This document shows positions 8,951 through 18,040 of a stretch of 64,000 nucleotides of DNA, piece by piece. The DNA comes from Bacilli bacterium (GTDB taxonomy: Bacteria > Bacillota_I > Bacilli_A > RF39 > UBA660). The stretch lies in NCBI GenBank assembly GCA_017416535.1, contig JAFQCG010000001.1:62001-126000 (forward strand), written 5' to 3'. The notes beneath the pieces were generated by a model. That model was not told the origin of the DNA and did not search any database. It worked only from the letters and a program-made list of their open reading frames with translations. Within the stretch, counting starts at the first letter, position 1; each line of letters begins with the position of its first letter. The translations under genes and the position numbers were made by a program.

Positions 8951-10183
8951 CTATTTTTTTATTTCTTGATTTTTAGATTTTCTGTTACTAATCATTTTTA
9001 AAGATGCTGGAGTTATCAAAGATTTACCAAACTTATTATTTATTTTGTCTATTGTTCGTTGTATTTCTTCATTTTCCACAGTTTCTGTGGATTCTTTTTC
9101 TTCAAACAAAGATATTTGTTCTTCCTTTTTTGTTTGAAAATCTGATAATCTTATTCCAATTAATCGTATTGGATCTTTTTTATAATTTTCATCAAATATT
9201 TTTATAGCTAACTCATATATATTCTTTGTACTATTACTAGGTAATTTTAATTTCGCTTGTGCTGAATAATTTTTAAATTGGTTATTTTTAAATATAATTG
9301 CTACTGTTTTAGCATATTCTCCTTGTTTTCTTAATTGTCTTGCAACATCGTCTGCTTGTCTAAATAATATTTCTTTTAATTTATCTTCATCTGTATAATC
9401 GTGATTTAATGTTTCTGTTGTACTTATACTTTCTCTTTTATTACTTCTTGCTGTTACTTTTGAATTATCAATTCCCCATGCTGCTTCTTTTAAATATTTT
9501 GCTTGTGATTTAAATTTTCTTTCTAGCATACGTTCGCTTGTGTTTGCAAGGTCTTTAATTGTAAATATATTCATTTTATTTAGTTCTTCTTTTGTTTTTT
9601 TGCCTACCATAAATAGTTCGCCAACGTCTAAAGGCCACATTTTTGATGCTATTTCATCTTTAAATAATGTATGAACTTTATCTGGTTTTTCAAAATCAGA
9701 TGCCATTTTAGCACAAAGCTTGTTGTTTCCAATTCCGATATTAACTGTGAATCCAAATAACTTTTTTATATCTTCTTTTATTTTATGTGCTAATTCTATA
9801 TGGTCTTTATATAGGTAATTTGTTCCTGTCATCTCAATAAAACATTCATCTATTGAAAATTGTTCTAGATTTGGGGAATATTGTTTTAAATAAGCAAATA
9901 GTTCTTTAGAACATTTTGAATACCATTCATAGTTTGGTGGAAACATTTGTAAAGATGGACATTTTTTCTTTGCACTATATATAGTTTCTGCAGTTACTAT
10001 TCCATATTTCTTTGCAATAGGTGATTTAGCTAAAACAATACCGTGTCTTTGCTTTTCATCTCCTCCAATAATAGATGGAATATTTCTTATATCTTGTTTA
10101 TATCCGTTTTTTAATAAGTATATGGCTGTCCATGATAAAAAAGCATTATTAACATCTATGTGAAAAATAATTCTTTCTTTCAT
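8951..10183 (-). CDS. dinB: Y-family DNA polymerase IV
   Basis: This is an error-prone translesion polymerase. The 410-residue product starts with FHIDVNNAFLSW, holding the first catalytic Asp, and has the SIDECF motif near residue 110 with the Asp-Glu pair that binds metal. Helix-hairpin-helix and little-finger regions follow. Near the C-terminus QISLF is a good match to the QxxLF clamp-binding motif, expected for a polymerase that works on the sliding clamp. It is transcribed alone from its own promoter, divergent from a small XRE regulator. Confidence 0.95.
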   Translation of the reverse strand: MKERIIFHIDVNNAFLSWTAIYLLKNGYKQDIRNIPSIIGGDEKQRHGIVLAKSPIAKKYGIVTAETIYSAKKKCPSLQMFPPNYEWYSKCSKELFAYLKQYSPNLEQFSIDECFIEMTGTNYLYKDHIELAHKIKEDIKKLFGFTVNIGIGNNKLCAKMASDFEKPDKVHTLFKDEIASKMWPLDVGELFMVGKKTKEELNKMNIFTIKDLANTSERMLERKFKSQAKYLKEAAWGIDNSKVTARSNKRESISTTETLNHDYTDEDKLKEILFRQADDVARQLRKQGEYAKTVAIIFKNNQFKNYSAQAKLKLPSNSTKNIYELAIKIFDENYKKDPIRLIGIRLSDFQTKKEEQISLFEEKESTETVENEEIQRTIDKINNKFGKSLITPASLKMISNRKSKNQEIKK

Positions 10184-10202
10184 GCAATCACCTCTTTTAT
10201 TT

Positions 10203-10234
10203 ATTATAGATCTTATTAATTACCGATTCAATCG
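10203..10234 (-). promoter_or_regulatory. dinB promoter with palindrome over the -35
   Basis: On the minus strand TTGAAT (10231-10226), 17 bases, then TATAAT (10208-10203) form a good vegetative promoter. The -35 is embedded in CGATTCAATCG (10224-10234), a palindrome with five-base arms around a central C. It is a plausible operator for the divergent XRE protein or an SOS-type repressor, although it does not match the CGAACnnnnGTTCG LexA box of Bacillus. Confidence 0.65.
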
Positions 10235-10316
10235 AACAAAACAAAAAATATTGTACACTTGTAATTTACATATATTTTATTAATTTTAGTTCATAATATT
10301 GTTAGCAGGTGATTTT

Positions 10317-10568
10317 ATGAATAAATATGAAATAAATATATATGAACAAATTGCAAGAAATATTAGAAAGTATAGAAAAGAAGCAGGCATTACTCAAGCT
10401 GTATTAGCCGAAAGAATTGGTGTTTCTCATGAATTCATTAGAAGAATAGAATCTAAGAAAGGTGCAAAGACTTTTTCTGTTGATACAATTTGGAAAGCAT
10501 CTCTTGCATTAGATGTTGAACCAGGTAAATTATTTGAAATTAATATGGATGAGGTTGTTAATCAATAA
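10317..10568 (+). CDS. XRE-family helix-turn-helix regulator
   Basis: An 83-residue DNA-binding protein made almost entirely of one Cro/C1-type domain. The helix-turn-helix reads IRKYRKEAGITQAVLAERIG then VSHEFIRRIES, followed by TFSVDTIWKASLALDV. The ATG at 10317 has AGGTGA at the right distance; a TTG at 10299 in frame lacks one. It is divergent from dinB with 133 bases between starts, so it may regulate that intergenic region. Target and signal are unknown. Confidence 0.85.
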   Translation: MNKYEINIYEQIARNIRKYRKEAGITQAVLAERIGVSHEFIRRIESKKGAKTFSVDTIWKASLALDVEPGKLFEINMDEVVNQ

Positions 10569-10571
10569 AAC

Positions 10572-10605
10572 AAAAAAATAACAGAAAATAATCTGTTATT
10601 TTTTT
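10572..10605. terminator. Bidirectional terminator between the XRE gene and gpmI
   Basis: A13-base inverted repeat, AAAAAAATAACAG and CTGTTATTTTTTT, with an eight-base loop. It has U-tracts in both directions and includes the gpmI stop codon, serving two convergent genes. Confidence 0.85.
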
Positions 10606-12101
10606 ATTAAAGATATACCTGTCATTTCGATAGGTTTTTCTATGTTCATTAGCTCTAAGATTGTTGGTGCAATATCTCCTAGTTTTCCAGGTACTAGTGA
10701 GATATTTTTATTTGTAACAATAAATGGCACTGGATTTGTTGTGTGAGCTGTTAGAACATTATTGTTTTCATCTAGCATTTCTTCGCAGTTACCATGGTCT
10801 GCTGTTATTATCATTGTCCCACCTAGTTCTTCTACTTTTTGATATATTTTACCTAAGCATTCGTCTACACTTTCAACAGCTTTAATCGCTGCTTCTAAAA
10901 CACCAGTATGTCCTACCATATCACCATTTGCAAAATTTAGAATTACTAAATCATAATTTTCAAGTTCATTTAGCAATTCATCTGTTACTTCATAAGCACT
11001 CATTTCTGCTTTCAAGTCATATGTTGCTACTTTTGGAGATGGAATAAGTATTTTCTTTTCATTTTGATAATCTACTTCTTTCCCACCATCAAAGAAGAAT
11101 GTTACGTGAGCATATTTTTCTGTTTCGGCAATTCTCAATTGAGACTTTCCTTGTTTTTCAATATATTCTCCTAATATATTTACAAGTTTTGGATCATCAA
11201 ATGCATGTGTTGCAATTACAGACTCTACTACTGGCATCATTGTTACTACTTTTATTCCTTCTAATCCATGAATTGGAAGTTCTTTAAATTCTGGGTTTGT
11301 AATTGCTGTTAATATTTCTCTTAGACGATCTTTTCTAAAGTTAAAGGCAATTATACCTTCATTATTGTGTTCAATATTTCCTGACTCGTCAAATATTGCC
11401 GGTTCAAAAAATTCATCAGTTATACCTTTACTATAGTTTTCTTCTATATATTCTTTTACAGAGTCTCTATATGGTCCTACATTATCTATCATAGCATCTA
11501 GTGCTTTTTTCAAACGATCATAGTTGTTATCTCTATCCATTCCATAGTATCTTCCACCTACTGTCGCAATAGATCCAATTCCTATTTCTTTTAGTTTATC
11601 TTCTACTTGTTTGATATATGTATAAGCACTTTGTGGAAGTACATCTCTACCATCAGTAAACAAATGCAAATATAGTTTTTCTATGTTTTGTTCTTTACAC
11701 ATATCTAGTAAAGCCATTAAATGATCAATATGCGAATGAACTCCTCCATCGCTTATTAATCCCATTAAATGCAATTTTGAATTATTTTCTTTTACATGAT
11801 TCATTACCTTAAGTAGTTCTTCATTTTTGAATAATTCTTTATCTTCAATACTTTTATTAATTAATTCTAATGGTTGATAGACAATTCTTCCAGCACCAAT
11901 GTTCATATGTCCTACTTCGCTATTGCCCATTTGTCCTTTTGGAAGACCTACTAGTTGGCCTGACGCTTCTAATTCTGTATGTGGATAATTATCCCATAAT
12001 AAATTAAATATTTCATTATTTGCTAATTTTACTGCATTTCCATGTGATTCTTCTCTTAGACCATAACCATCTAAGATTGTTAATACTACTGGTTTTGTCA
12101 T
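10596..12101 (-). CDS. gpmI: 2,3-bisphosphoglycerate-independent phosphoglycerate mutase
   Basis: It interconverts 3- and 2-phosphoglycerate in glycolysis using two manganese ions. The 501-residue product has the alkaline-phosphatase-type core: LTILDGYGLRE with the first metal Asp, GNSEVGHMNIGAGR with the phosphoserine nucleophile, TDGRDVLPQSA, and near the end NGDMVGHTG and ITADHGNCEEM. Length is typical. It follows the DUF4143 ATPase gene by nine bases, with its ribosome binding site inside that gene's end, so the two are probably cotranscribed. Confidence 0.98.
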   Translation of the reverse strand: MTKPVVLTILDGYGLREESHGNAVKLANNEIFNLLWDNYPHTELEASGQLVGLPKGQMGNSEVGHMNIGAGRIVYQPLELINKSIEDKELFKNEELLKVMNHVKENNSKLHLMGLISDGGVHSHIDHLMALLDMCKEQNIEKLYLHLFTDGRDVLPQSAYTYIKQVEDKLKEIGIGSIATVGGRYYGMDRDNNYDRLKKALDAMIDNVGPYRDSVKEYIEENYSKGITDEFFEPAIFDESGNIEHNNEGIIAFNFRKDRLREILTAITNPEFKELPIHGLEGIKVVTMMPVVESVIATHAFDDPKLVNILGEYIEKQGKSQLRIAETEKYAHVTFFFDGGKEVDYQNEKKILIPSPKVATYDLKAEMSAYEVTDELLNELENYDLVILNFANGDMVGHTGVLEAAIKAVESVDECLGKIYQKVEELGGTMIITADHGNCEEMLDENNNVLTAHTTNPVPFIVTNKNISLVPGKLGDIAPTILELMNIEKPIEMTGISLIKK

Positions 12102-12110
12102 ATTTTCCTC

Positions 12111-13388
12111 CTACATTTTTGTTTCATTTAGACAAAATACTGCATATATTGGAATATATCTAATATCTTTTTTTGTTGAGAAATTATTTTCTGTTATACG
12201 ATATGCTTGTTGTACTGTAAATTTCTTCATAAATACAGATAATGATTTTGCTTTAGACATTGATTTTGTTGCTATTTCAATTGGAATAATTTGACCCATT
12301 CTATTTTGAACAACGAAGTTAACTTCTGCTTTTCCTTCTGATTGATAATAATATAGTGCATATCCTGCTTCTACTAATGTCTTAGCAACATGATTTTCAT
12401 AAATTGTTTCTTTTAATTTTTCATCTGTTATAAATTGTTTATAATTAAGGTGTAACATAGAAAATAATAGTCCATCATCTGGTATATATAGCTTGAAACT
12501 ATCTTTTTGACGACAACTACTTAACGGCGATTTAATTGTTTTAACTTTAAAACTTCTATAAACAAGTTGATTATTAACTAAGAAATTAATTGTACTTTCA
12601 TATTCTTTTGCTCTTTTTCCAGTACCCATTAATCCATATTGGAACTTTTTATTTTCTTTCTTTAATTGTTCTGGAATTGAGTTAATTACTTCGATACCTC
12701 TTGGAATATCAATTAATGTTTTATTTAGTGCGATTTCCTTTTTATATACATCTAATATTTTTTGTTGAATTGCATCAAGTTCATAACTTGTTTTTCCTTC
12801 AATATGAGCAACTACAGCTTCTGGAAATCCTCCAGTCATTAAATATTCTTGAAATAGTTCAAGTGCAACTTTATGGAATGGACAAGTTTTATGTTTAGAA
12901 TATGATTCCTTAATAAGTTCAGCTAATGACTTTTCATCTTTAGCCCATAGATATTCTTCAAAATCCATTTCATTCATTGCTTTGAATTGTAATTCTTCAC
13001 CTTTAAACTCAGTTAATTTTTCTCTATTTGAGGTAATTCCAATAATATGATACTTACTTGATTCACTTCCAAATAGTTTCATACCCTTAACAATTATATT
13101 TGATGTTAAATTATCTAAAATTATTAAAGTATCTTCTGGAAGAATGGTTTCACCAGAAATTAAAGATAAATTAATTATTAACTTTTCTGTTGACTTTTCT
13201 TTTGTGAATAATTCTTCTAATTGTAAATTATTTTCTGTATTGAAATAAATTACATTTTTATATTCTTTTGAACCATATGCTAGAGCTGAAAAAGTTTTAC
13301 CTACTTGTTTTGGTCCATATAAAATTAATGGCTTTCTAATGATATCTTTTTGCCATTTTCGAAAAAAAGTTTCTATTTTACGTTCCAT
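12111..13388 (-). CDS. AAA ATPase with DUF4143 domain
   Basis: A 425-residue predicted ATPase of the AAA_14/DUF4143 type. An N-terminal Walker A (LYGPKQVGKTFSALAYG, about residue 24) and Walker B-like TLIILDNL are followed by the C-terminal DUF4143 region with VNFVVQNRMGQIIPIEIATK, a motif resembling restriction-endonuclease-like folds. Such proteins are common and mobile in gut Bacteria; their role is not settled. It has its own consensus promoter and runs into gpmI without a visible terminator. Confidence 0.85.
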   Translation of the reverse strand: MERKIETFFRKWQKDIIRKPLILYGPKQVGKTFSALAYGSKEYKNVIYFNTENNLQLEELFTKEKSTEKLIINLSLISGETILPEDTLIILDNLTSNIIVKGMKLFGSESSKYHIIGITSNREKLTEFKGEELQFKAMNEMDFEEYLWAKDEKSLAELIKESYSKHKTCPFHKVALELFQEYLMTGGFPEAVVAHIEGKTSYELDAIQQKILDVYKKEIALNKTLIDIPRGIEVINSIPEQLKKENKKFQYGLMGTGKRAKEYESTINFLVNNQLVYRSFKVKTIKSPLSSCRQKDSFKLYIPDDGLLFSMLHLNYKQFITDEKLKETIYENHVAKTLVEAGYALYYYQSEGKAEVNFVVQNRMGQIIPIEIATKSMSKAKSLSVFMKKFTVQQAYRITENNFSTKKDIRYIPIYAVFCLNETKM

Positions 13389-13421
13389 AAACTGTATTCT
13401 CCTTACATATTTTATAAATTA

Positions 13422-13450
13422 AGTATACTTTTTTCTTTTGATAAAGTCAA
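13422..13450 (-). promoter_or_regulatory. Promoter of the DUF4143 ATPase-gpmI unit
   Basis: On the minus strand TTGACT (13450-13445) and TATACT (13427-13422) are separated by 17 bases. This is a strong match to the vegetative consensus, 34 bases upstream of the ATG. Confidence 0.8.
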
Positions 13451-13460
13451 TAAAGGTAAT

Positions 13461-13480
13461 AAAAAAAAGACCGAAGTCTT
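13461..13480 (-). terminator. Terminator of spo0A
   Basis: On the minus strand AAGAC-TTCG-GTCTT followed by a run of eight T. The UUCG tetraloop stabilises the short stem, and the spo0A stop codon lies in its 5' arm. Confidence 0.75.
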
Positions 13481-14255
13481 AATTTGTAATTAATGGTTTA
13501 TTGTATTCTAATCTTAGTTGGTCAGCTACGGTTACTATAAACTCTGAGTTTGTAGGTTTAGCTTTATCAATATCAACACTATGTCCAAAAATGTCTTCCA
13601 TTAGTTGCCAGTTACCTCTATTCCAACTTATTTCTATTGCATGGCGTATTGCCCTTTCTACCCTTGACACTGTTGTATTAAATTTTTTGGATATTTCTGG
13701 ATATAGTTCTTTAGTGATACCTCCTACAATTTCTGGTCTTTCATATACTATTGATATTCCTTCTCTTATATATTGATATCCTTTGATATGAGATGGTACT
13801 CCTAGTTCATGAAGTGTCTTGGTTATAGATACTTGAAGGTTATTATGATATAAGTCAATTGACTCTCCTCCGTATTTAATACCTGTTGATACTTCTTTTA
13901 TTCTTTTTTCTAAATCTTTTAATTCAAATGGTTTTAACATAAAGTAACTTACCCCAAGTTCTGATACTTTTCTTATCATTTCTTGAGTATTGTATGAAGT
14001 TAAAACAATTACTTTTTTATCTATATTTTTCTTTTGCATATGTTCTAAAACACATATTCCATCTTTATTAGGCATTATTAAATCAAGTAATAATAAATCT
14101 ATTTCATCTTTATTACTTTCTAATATGCGTAGGGCTTCTGAACCATCATATGCCTCTTGAGATATTTTGATTTCTGCGTTATCTTCAAAATATTCTTTAA
14201 TCATTTCTACTAAACTTCTATTATCGTCTACTACTAGTACATTTATCTTTTTCAT
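13479..14255 (-). CDS. spo0A: Sporulation master response regulator Spo0A
   Basis: Spo0A is the phosphorelay end-point that switches Bacillota cells to stationary-phase and sporulation programmes. The 258-residue product has a receiver domain (D10, D11, phosphoacceptor D58 in LLLLDLIMP, Lys in MLKPFE) and the diagnostic Spo0A DNA-binding domain. That domain contains [35 protein letters not shown] and [22 protein letters not shown] at 14279 would add eight residues, but the ATG at 14255 has AAGGAG seven bases upstream and the family N-terminus. Spo0A marks a spore-forming or recently spore-forming lineage. It is transcribed alone. Confidence 0.97.
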   Translation of the reverse strand: MKKINVLVVDDNRSLVEMIKEYFEDNAEIKISQEAYDGSEALRILESNKDEIDLLLLDLIMPNKDGICVLEHMQKKNIDKKVIVLTSYNTQEMIRKVSELGVSYFMLKPFELKDLEKRIKEVSTGIKYGGESIDLYHNNLQVSITKTLHELGVPSHIKGYQYIREGISIVYERPEIVGGITKELYPEISKKFNTTVSRVERAIRHAIEISWNRGNWQLMEDIFGHSVDIDKAKPTNSEFIVTVADQLRLEYNKPLITN

Positions 14256-14287
14256 TTTTCTCTCCTTATCATACTGCACGCATTATC

Positions 14288-14306
14288 ATTATATAATAAT
14301 TCGTCA
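14288..14306 (-). promoter_or_regulatory. spo0A -10 element and 0A-box-like site
   Basis: On the minus strand TATAAT (14293-14288) lies 32 bases before the spo0A ATG without a clear -35. TGACGAA (14306-14300) fits the TGNCGAA 0A box described in Bacillus and overlaps the promoter region. A perfect TGTCGAA on the plus strand (14337-14343) falls in the loop of the tpiA terminator. Autoregulation is therefore possible but rests on short motifs. Confidence 0.45.
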
Positions 14307-14322
14307 TATTGCGATAGAGAAA

Positions 14323-14355
14323 AAAAGAACAACTTTTGTCGAAGTTGTCTTTTTG
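14323..14355 (-). terminator. Terminator of the pgk-tpiA unit
   Basis: Stem arms ACAACTT (14329-14335) and AAGTTGT (14342-14348) with loop TTGTCG, followed on the minus strand by a T-rich tract. It lies just downstream of the tpiA stop. Confidence 0.75.
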
Positions 14356-14358
14356 TGT

Positions 14359-15060
14359 CTAGTTTTCTAATTTTTCAATAAATACTTTTAAGTTTTCTGG
14401 TTTTAAACTTAATCCACCTAATAGGTATCCTTCTATTAATGAACATTGTTTCAATTCATCAATATTTTTGTCATTTGCACTTCCACCGTATAATACTTTT
14501 GTATTTGGAAGTAAGTTATTTATTAATTTGAATACTTCTTCTATTTCTTCAATTGTTGGGATTAATCCTGTTCCAATTGACCAGATTGGCTCATAAGCAA
14601 CAATAAGTTCATCTTTTTCTTCTGATGTTAAATTTTCAGTTGCACTTATAATTTCTTGTTCAATAACTTCTATTAGTTTTCCTGATTCTCTTTCTTCTTT
14701 TGTTTCTCCACAACAAAGAATTGGTTTTATTCCTTCTGCATATAGATTTTGAATCTTTTGAGCAATTTCTTCGTTTGTTTCTTTTTGATCTTGTCTTCTT
14801 TCAGAGTGACCTACTATACAATATTCTACACCATATGATTTTAATTGAGATGCAGCTATTTCTCCTGTATGGGCTCCTACTAAATCTTTACTTACGTTTT
14901 GGCTCCCCCAATGACAATTAGTTAAATTATAATTAGCAATATTTAGTGGGCTCGCACATAAAATCATTGTTGATGCACATGTTATCTTTCCTAATTCTTC
15001 TTGGTACGATAAAAATTCTTCTTTTGTTAAATTACTTTTATTATTTAATGCTACTATCAT
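14359..15060 (-). CDS. tpiA: Triose-phosphate isomerase (divergent, short)
   Basis: It interconverts dihydroxyacetone phosphate and glyceraldehyde 3-phosphate. The catalytic set is present: N6-x-K8 near the start, the electrophile His in YCIVGHSERR, the base Glu in VAYEPIWSIGTG with loop 6, and the phosphate-binding VLYGGSAN. At 233 residues it is shorter than the usual 245-255 and the N-terminal GNWKMN block is altered to LNNKSN. It closes an operon with pgk and an unknown gene, so glycolysis is the likely role. Confidence 0.93.
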   Translation of the reverse strand: MIVALNNKSNLTKEEFLSYQEELGKITCASTMILCASPLNIANYNLTNCHWGSQNVSKDLVGAHTGEIAASQLKSYGVEYCIVGHSERRQDQKETNEEIAQKIQNLYAEGIKPILCCGETKEERESGKLIEVIEQEIISATENLTSEEKDELIVAYEPIWSIGTGLIPTIEEIEEVFKLINNLLPNTKVLYGGSANDKNIDELKQCSLIEGYLLGGLSLKPENLKVFIEKLEN

Positions 15061-15099
15061 ATTTTCTCCTTTATAGAAAAAAAGAAAAACACTAACAGC

Positions 15100-15606
15100 T
15101 TAAGCTGCTAAGGCATTTCCTCTTTCTTGTTCTTTATCAAATTGTTTTTCTTTTAAATACATGATGTTACCATCATTTTCTCCTAAGTTTTCAAATCCAT
15201 TTAATTCTAGATTTTCTATTAATTCGTGGTCTGTTGAACCATCAACTGTTACAAAAACATCTTCCATTCCCAATACTTCAAAAGCATAATCTGTTGCAAG
15301 AGGTACTAATCTTCTACTTCTCATATTTATTGGCGCAAAAAAGATTCTACATGATTTCATGTCTTTTTCCGCTTGAACGTGACAAGTATCAGTTATGTTT
15401 TCTTCATTTTGAAGAAACAAACTTTGATGAATTTCATTACTTTGTTTAACTTCTTCCTTATATTTTTCTTCTGTTCTAGTTTGACGAATATTTTTTAATA
15501 AAGTAGAAGTTACAGTAGTTATTCCATTAGTTTCCTCAAAGTCAGTGATTAATCTAATATGCTCATCATTATATGGGTCTGCTATGAAAAATCTTTCTGT
15601 ACTCAA
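15100..15606 (-). CDS. Unrecognised protein in the pgk-tpiA operon
   Basis: A soluble, acidic protein of about 168 residues with no transmembrane segment or signal peptide. The alternation of a strand-rich start (RFFIADPYNDEHIRLITDF) and a central MRSRRLVPLATDYAFEVLGM block gives a weak impression of a degenerate GNAT-like fold, but no cofactor motif is clear. Translation probably starts at TTG 15606, six bases after AGGTG; a GTG at 15615 overlaps that site. It sits 19 bases after pgk and 39 before tpiA, with a weak hairpin at its stop. Confidence 0.6.
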   Translation of the reverse strand: MSTERFFIADPYNDEHIRLITDFEETNGITTVTSTLLKNIRQTRTEEKYKEEVKQSNEIHQSLFLQNEENITDTCHVQAEKDMKSCRIFFAPINMRSRRLVPLATDYAFEVLGMEDVFVTVDGSTDHELIENLELNGFENLGENDGNIMYLKEKQFDKEQERGNALAA

Positions 15607-15625
15607 TTTTTTCACCTACTTTTTA

Positions 15626-16798
15626 TTATTTAATTGCTTCAATTCCAGGTAGTGTTTTTCCTTCTAGATATTCTAATGTTGCTCCTCCACCTGTAGAGGC
15701 ATGATATACTTTATCTTTATATCCTGCAGTTGATGCTGCAGCTACGATATCTCCTCCACCAAGGATTGCTTTTATATCATTACTTACAATATATTCTAAT
15801 AATTCATCAGTATGTTTTTTATATTTTGAAAATTCATATACACCTAATGGTCCATTCCATACTGCAATAGATGCATCTTTTAAGATGTTGGCGAATAGTT
15901 CTTTTGTTTCTGGACCAATGTCTAATCCCATTTCATTTTCAGCTATATCTGTTACTGGTTTAACTCTATATTCTTCATCATTTGTATATTCATTTGTTAC
16001 AGCAGTATCTACTGGTAAAACAATTTTATCTCTATGTGATGCTAAAACATTTCTACAGAATTCTACGTTTTCTTCATCTAATAATGATTTACCAATTTCT
16101 ATTCCATCTGCTTTTAAGAATGTGAAGGCCATTCCTCCACCAATAAGAATTTTATCAGCTTTTGTTACTAGGTTTTCGATAACTCCAATTTTATCTGCTA
16201 CTTTTGCTCCACCTAATACAACTACAAATGGATGTGGTGGATTATCTAATAGACTAAGTGCAGTTAATTCTTTTTCAATTAAGAATCCAAAGGCTGATGG
16301 TAAGTGAGCTGCTACTCCACAATTTGATGCATGTGCTCTATGGATAGTTCCAAAGGCATCATTTACAAACACATCTCCTAAAGACGCCCAATATGCTCCT
16401 AGTTCTGGATCGTTTTTACTTTCTTTTTTACCATCTAAATCTTCATAACGAGTATTTTGAACTAGAACTACATCTTGAGGTTGCATTTCTGCTACAGCAT
16501 TTTCTAATTCTTCTCCTCTTGTTTTATTAATAAATGTTACTTTCTTTCCTAATAATTCTTCTAGTCTTACAGCTACCGGTGCAAGATCGTTTTTTTCAAG
16601 GTCTGCTTCTTCTTTAACACGACCTAAGTGTGATAATAAAATGACCTTTGCATTTTGCTCTAAGCAATGATTGATTGTCTTTAGAGCTCCTACTATTCTT
16701 GTGTCATCAACAATCTTTCCATCTTTTATTGGAACATTGAAATCTACACGTATTATAACTTTTTTGTTTTCGACATTTAAATCTTTTAGCGTTTTCAT
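15626..16798 (-). CDS. pgk: Phosphoglycerate kinase
   Basis: It makes ATP from 1,3-bisphosphoglycerate in glycolysis. The 390-residue product has the N-terminal substrate-binding RVDFNVPIKDG, the HLGR motif in VILLSHLGR, the hinge and the C-terminal nucleotide domain with GGGMAFTFLK, WNGPLGVYEF and ILGGGDIVAAA, ending with STGGGATLEYLEGK. It is the first gene of a pgk-unknown-tpiA operon and is separated from gap by a terminator. Confidence 0.98.
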   Translation of the reverse strand: MKTLKDLNVENKKVIIRVDFNVPIKDGKIVDDTRIVGALKTINHCLEQNAKVILLSHLGRVKEEADLEKNDLAPVAVRLEELLGKKVTFINKTRGEELENAVAEMQPQDVVLVQNTRYEDLDGKKESKNDPELGAYWASLGDVFVNDAFGTIHRAHASNCGVAAHLPSAFGFLIEKELTALSLLDNPPHPFVVVLGGAKVADKIGVIENLVTKADKILIGGGMAFTFLKADGIEIGKSLLDEENVEFCRNVLASHRDKIVLPVDTAVTNEYTNDEEYRVKPVTDIAENEMGLDIGPETKELFANILKDASIAVWNGPLGVYEFSKYKKHTDELLEYIVSNDIKAILGGGDIVAAASTAGYKDKVYHASTGGGATLEYLEGKTLPGIEAIK

Positions 16799-16846
16799 TG
16801 GCTAATCCTCCTGTCCTACCTAAAGTATAGCATTTTTATATACAAA

Positions 16847-16869
16847 AAAAAAGGAATTAATCCTTTTTT
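16847..16869 (-). terminator. Terminator of gap
   Basis: Stem arms AAAAAAGGA and TCCTTTTTT with a five-base loop, followed on the minus strand by T residues. It separates gap from pgk, so the two are expressed from different promoters. Confidence 0.75.
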
Positions 16870-16886
16870 GTCAGTAACTTTACTTA

Positions 16887-17888
16887 TTATTTCATTAAGT
16901 ATTTTGCAGTTCTTACCATTTGTGCTGTATAACTCATTTCATTGTCATACCAAGAAACTACTTTTACTAATTGTTTACCATCAACATCTAATACTGTTGT
17001 TGATAAACCATCTACTAATGAACCACAACGTCTTCCAATTACGTCGCTTGAAACGATTGGATCTTCTGTATATTGAAGTGTTTCATTTTGAGCAGCTTTT
17101 AATGCAGCATTTATTTCTTCTGCTGTTGTATTTCTTCCCAATTCTAATGTTAGATCAACTACTGAACCAGTTGGTACTGGAACACGCATAGCTGAACCAT
17201 CTAACTTACCAGCTAAGTTTGGACATACTAATCCAATTGCTGATGCTGCACCAGTAGAAGCTGGAATAATATTTGCAGCACATGCTCTACCACGACGTGC
17301 TTTAATACCTTTTTTATGAGCAATATCTAGTGAAGCTTGGTCATTTGTATAAGCATGAACAGTAGTCATAAATCCTTTGTTAATTCCAAATGTTTTATCT
17401 AGTACATCAACTACTGGAGCTAAACAGTTAGTAGTACATGATGCTGCACTAATAATTTTTTCATCTCCTGTTAATGTTTCATGGTTTACATTGTAAACGA
17501 TTGTTTTAATATTACCTTTTGCTGGTGCAGAGATAATAACTTTCTTAGCTCCAGCATTAATATGAGCCATAGCTTTTTCTTCAGAAGTAAATAATCCAGT
17601 ACATTCAAATACTACATCTACTCCTAATTCTCCCCATGGTAACATAGCTGGGTCTTTTTCTGCATAAACTTTTACACGTCTATTACCGATAATAATTTCA
17701 TCTTCATCATGTGAAATTTCATCAATACGATAATTTCTGTGATTTGTGTCGTATTTTAATAAATATGCTAATTGTTCAGCATCTGTTAAGTCGTTAATAG
17801 CAACAACTTCAAATTCTTCATTTTCTTCCATTAAACGGAAGCATAATCTACCGATTCTTCCGAATCCATTGATTGCAACTTTAATCAT
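16887..17888 (-). CDS. gap: Glyceraldehyde-3-phosphate dehydrogenase
   Basis: It is the NAD-dependent phosphorylating dehydrogenase of glycolysis. The 333-residue product has the Rossmann start [15 protein letters not shown], the catalytic [13 protein letters not shown] with the nucleophilic Cys, the following His in TVHAYTND, and [18 protein letters not shown]. It has a strong promoter and its own terminator. Confidence 0.99.
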   Translation of the reverse strand: MIKVAINGFGRIGRLCFRLMEENEEFEVVAINDLTDAEQLAYLLKYDTNHRNYRIDEISHDEDEIIIGNRRVKVYAEKDPAMLPWGELGVDVVFECTGLFTSEEKAMAHINAGAKKVIISAPAKGNIKTIVYNVNHETLTGDEKIISAASCTTNCLAPVVDVLDKTFGINKGFMTTVHAYTNDQASLDIAHKKGIKARRGRACAANIIPASTGAASAIGLVCPNLAGKLDGSAMRVPVPTGSVVDLTLELGRNTTAEEINAALKAAQNETLQYTEDPIVSSDVIGRRCGSLVDGLSTTVLDVDGKQLVKVVSWYDNEMSYTAQMVRTAKYLMK

Positions 17889-17914
17889 TTTATAAATCCT
17901 CTCCTTATAATTTC

Positions 17915-17943
17915 ATTATATATTGTTATTTTTTTACTTTCAA
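17915..17943 (-). promoter_or_regulatory. gap promoter
   Basis: On the minus strand TTGAAA (17943-17938), a 17-base spacer and TATAAT (17920-17915). It is close to consensus and ends 27 bases before the start codon. Confidence 0.85.
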
Positions 17944-18012
17944 CAAATTAGAGTTTTTTTGACATATTTTGATGTAAAAAGTTTTATCCACAGATTGTTT
18001 TAATTAAAATAA

Positions 18013-18039
18013 AAATATCCACAGAAATTGTGGATATTT
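18013..18039 (-). terminator. Terminator of the TGS-domain kinase gene
   Basis: A perfect stem AAATATCCACA/TGTGGATATTT with a five-base loop directly after the stop codon at 18041, followed on the minus strand by a T-rich stretch. Confidence 0.75.
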
Positions 18040-18040
18040 A

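Noticed and set aside
15885-16307. Plus-strand open frame of about 140 codons inside pgk
   Set aside because: It is antisense to a fully conserved pgk and has no ribosome binding site or recognisable domain; codon bias of the minus gene keeps the frame open.
17984-17992. DnaA box TTATCCACA near gap, hinting at a replication origin
   Set aside because: It is a single perfect box; a related ATATCCACA nearby belongs to a terminator. No dnaA, dnaN or box cluster is present.
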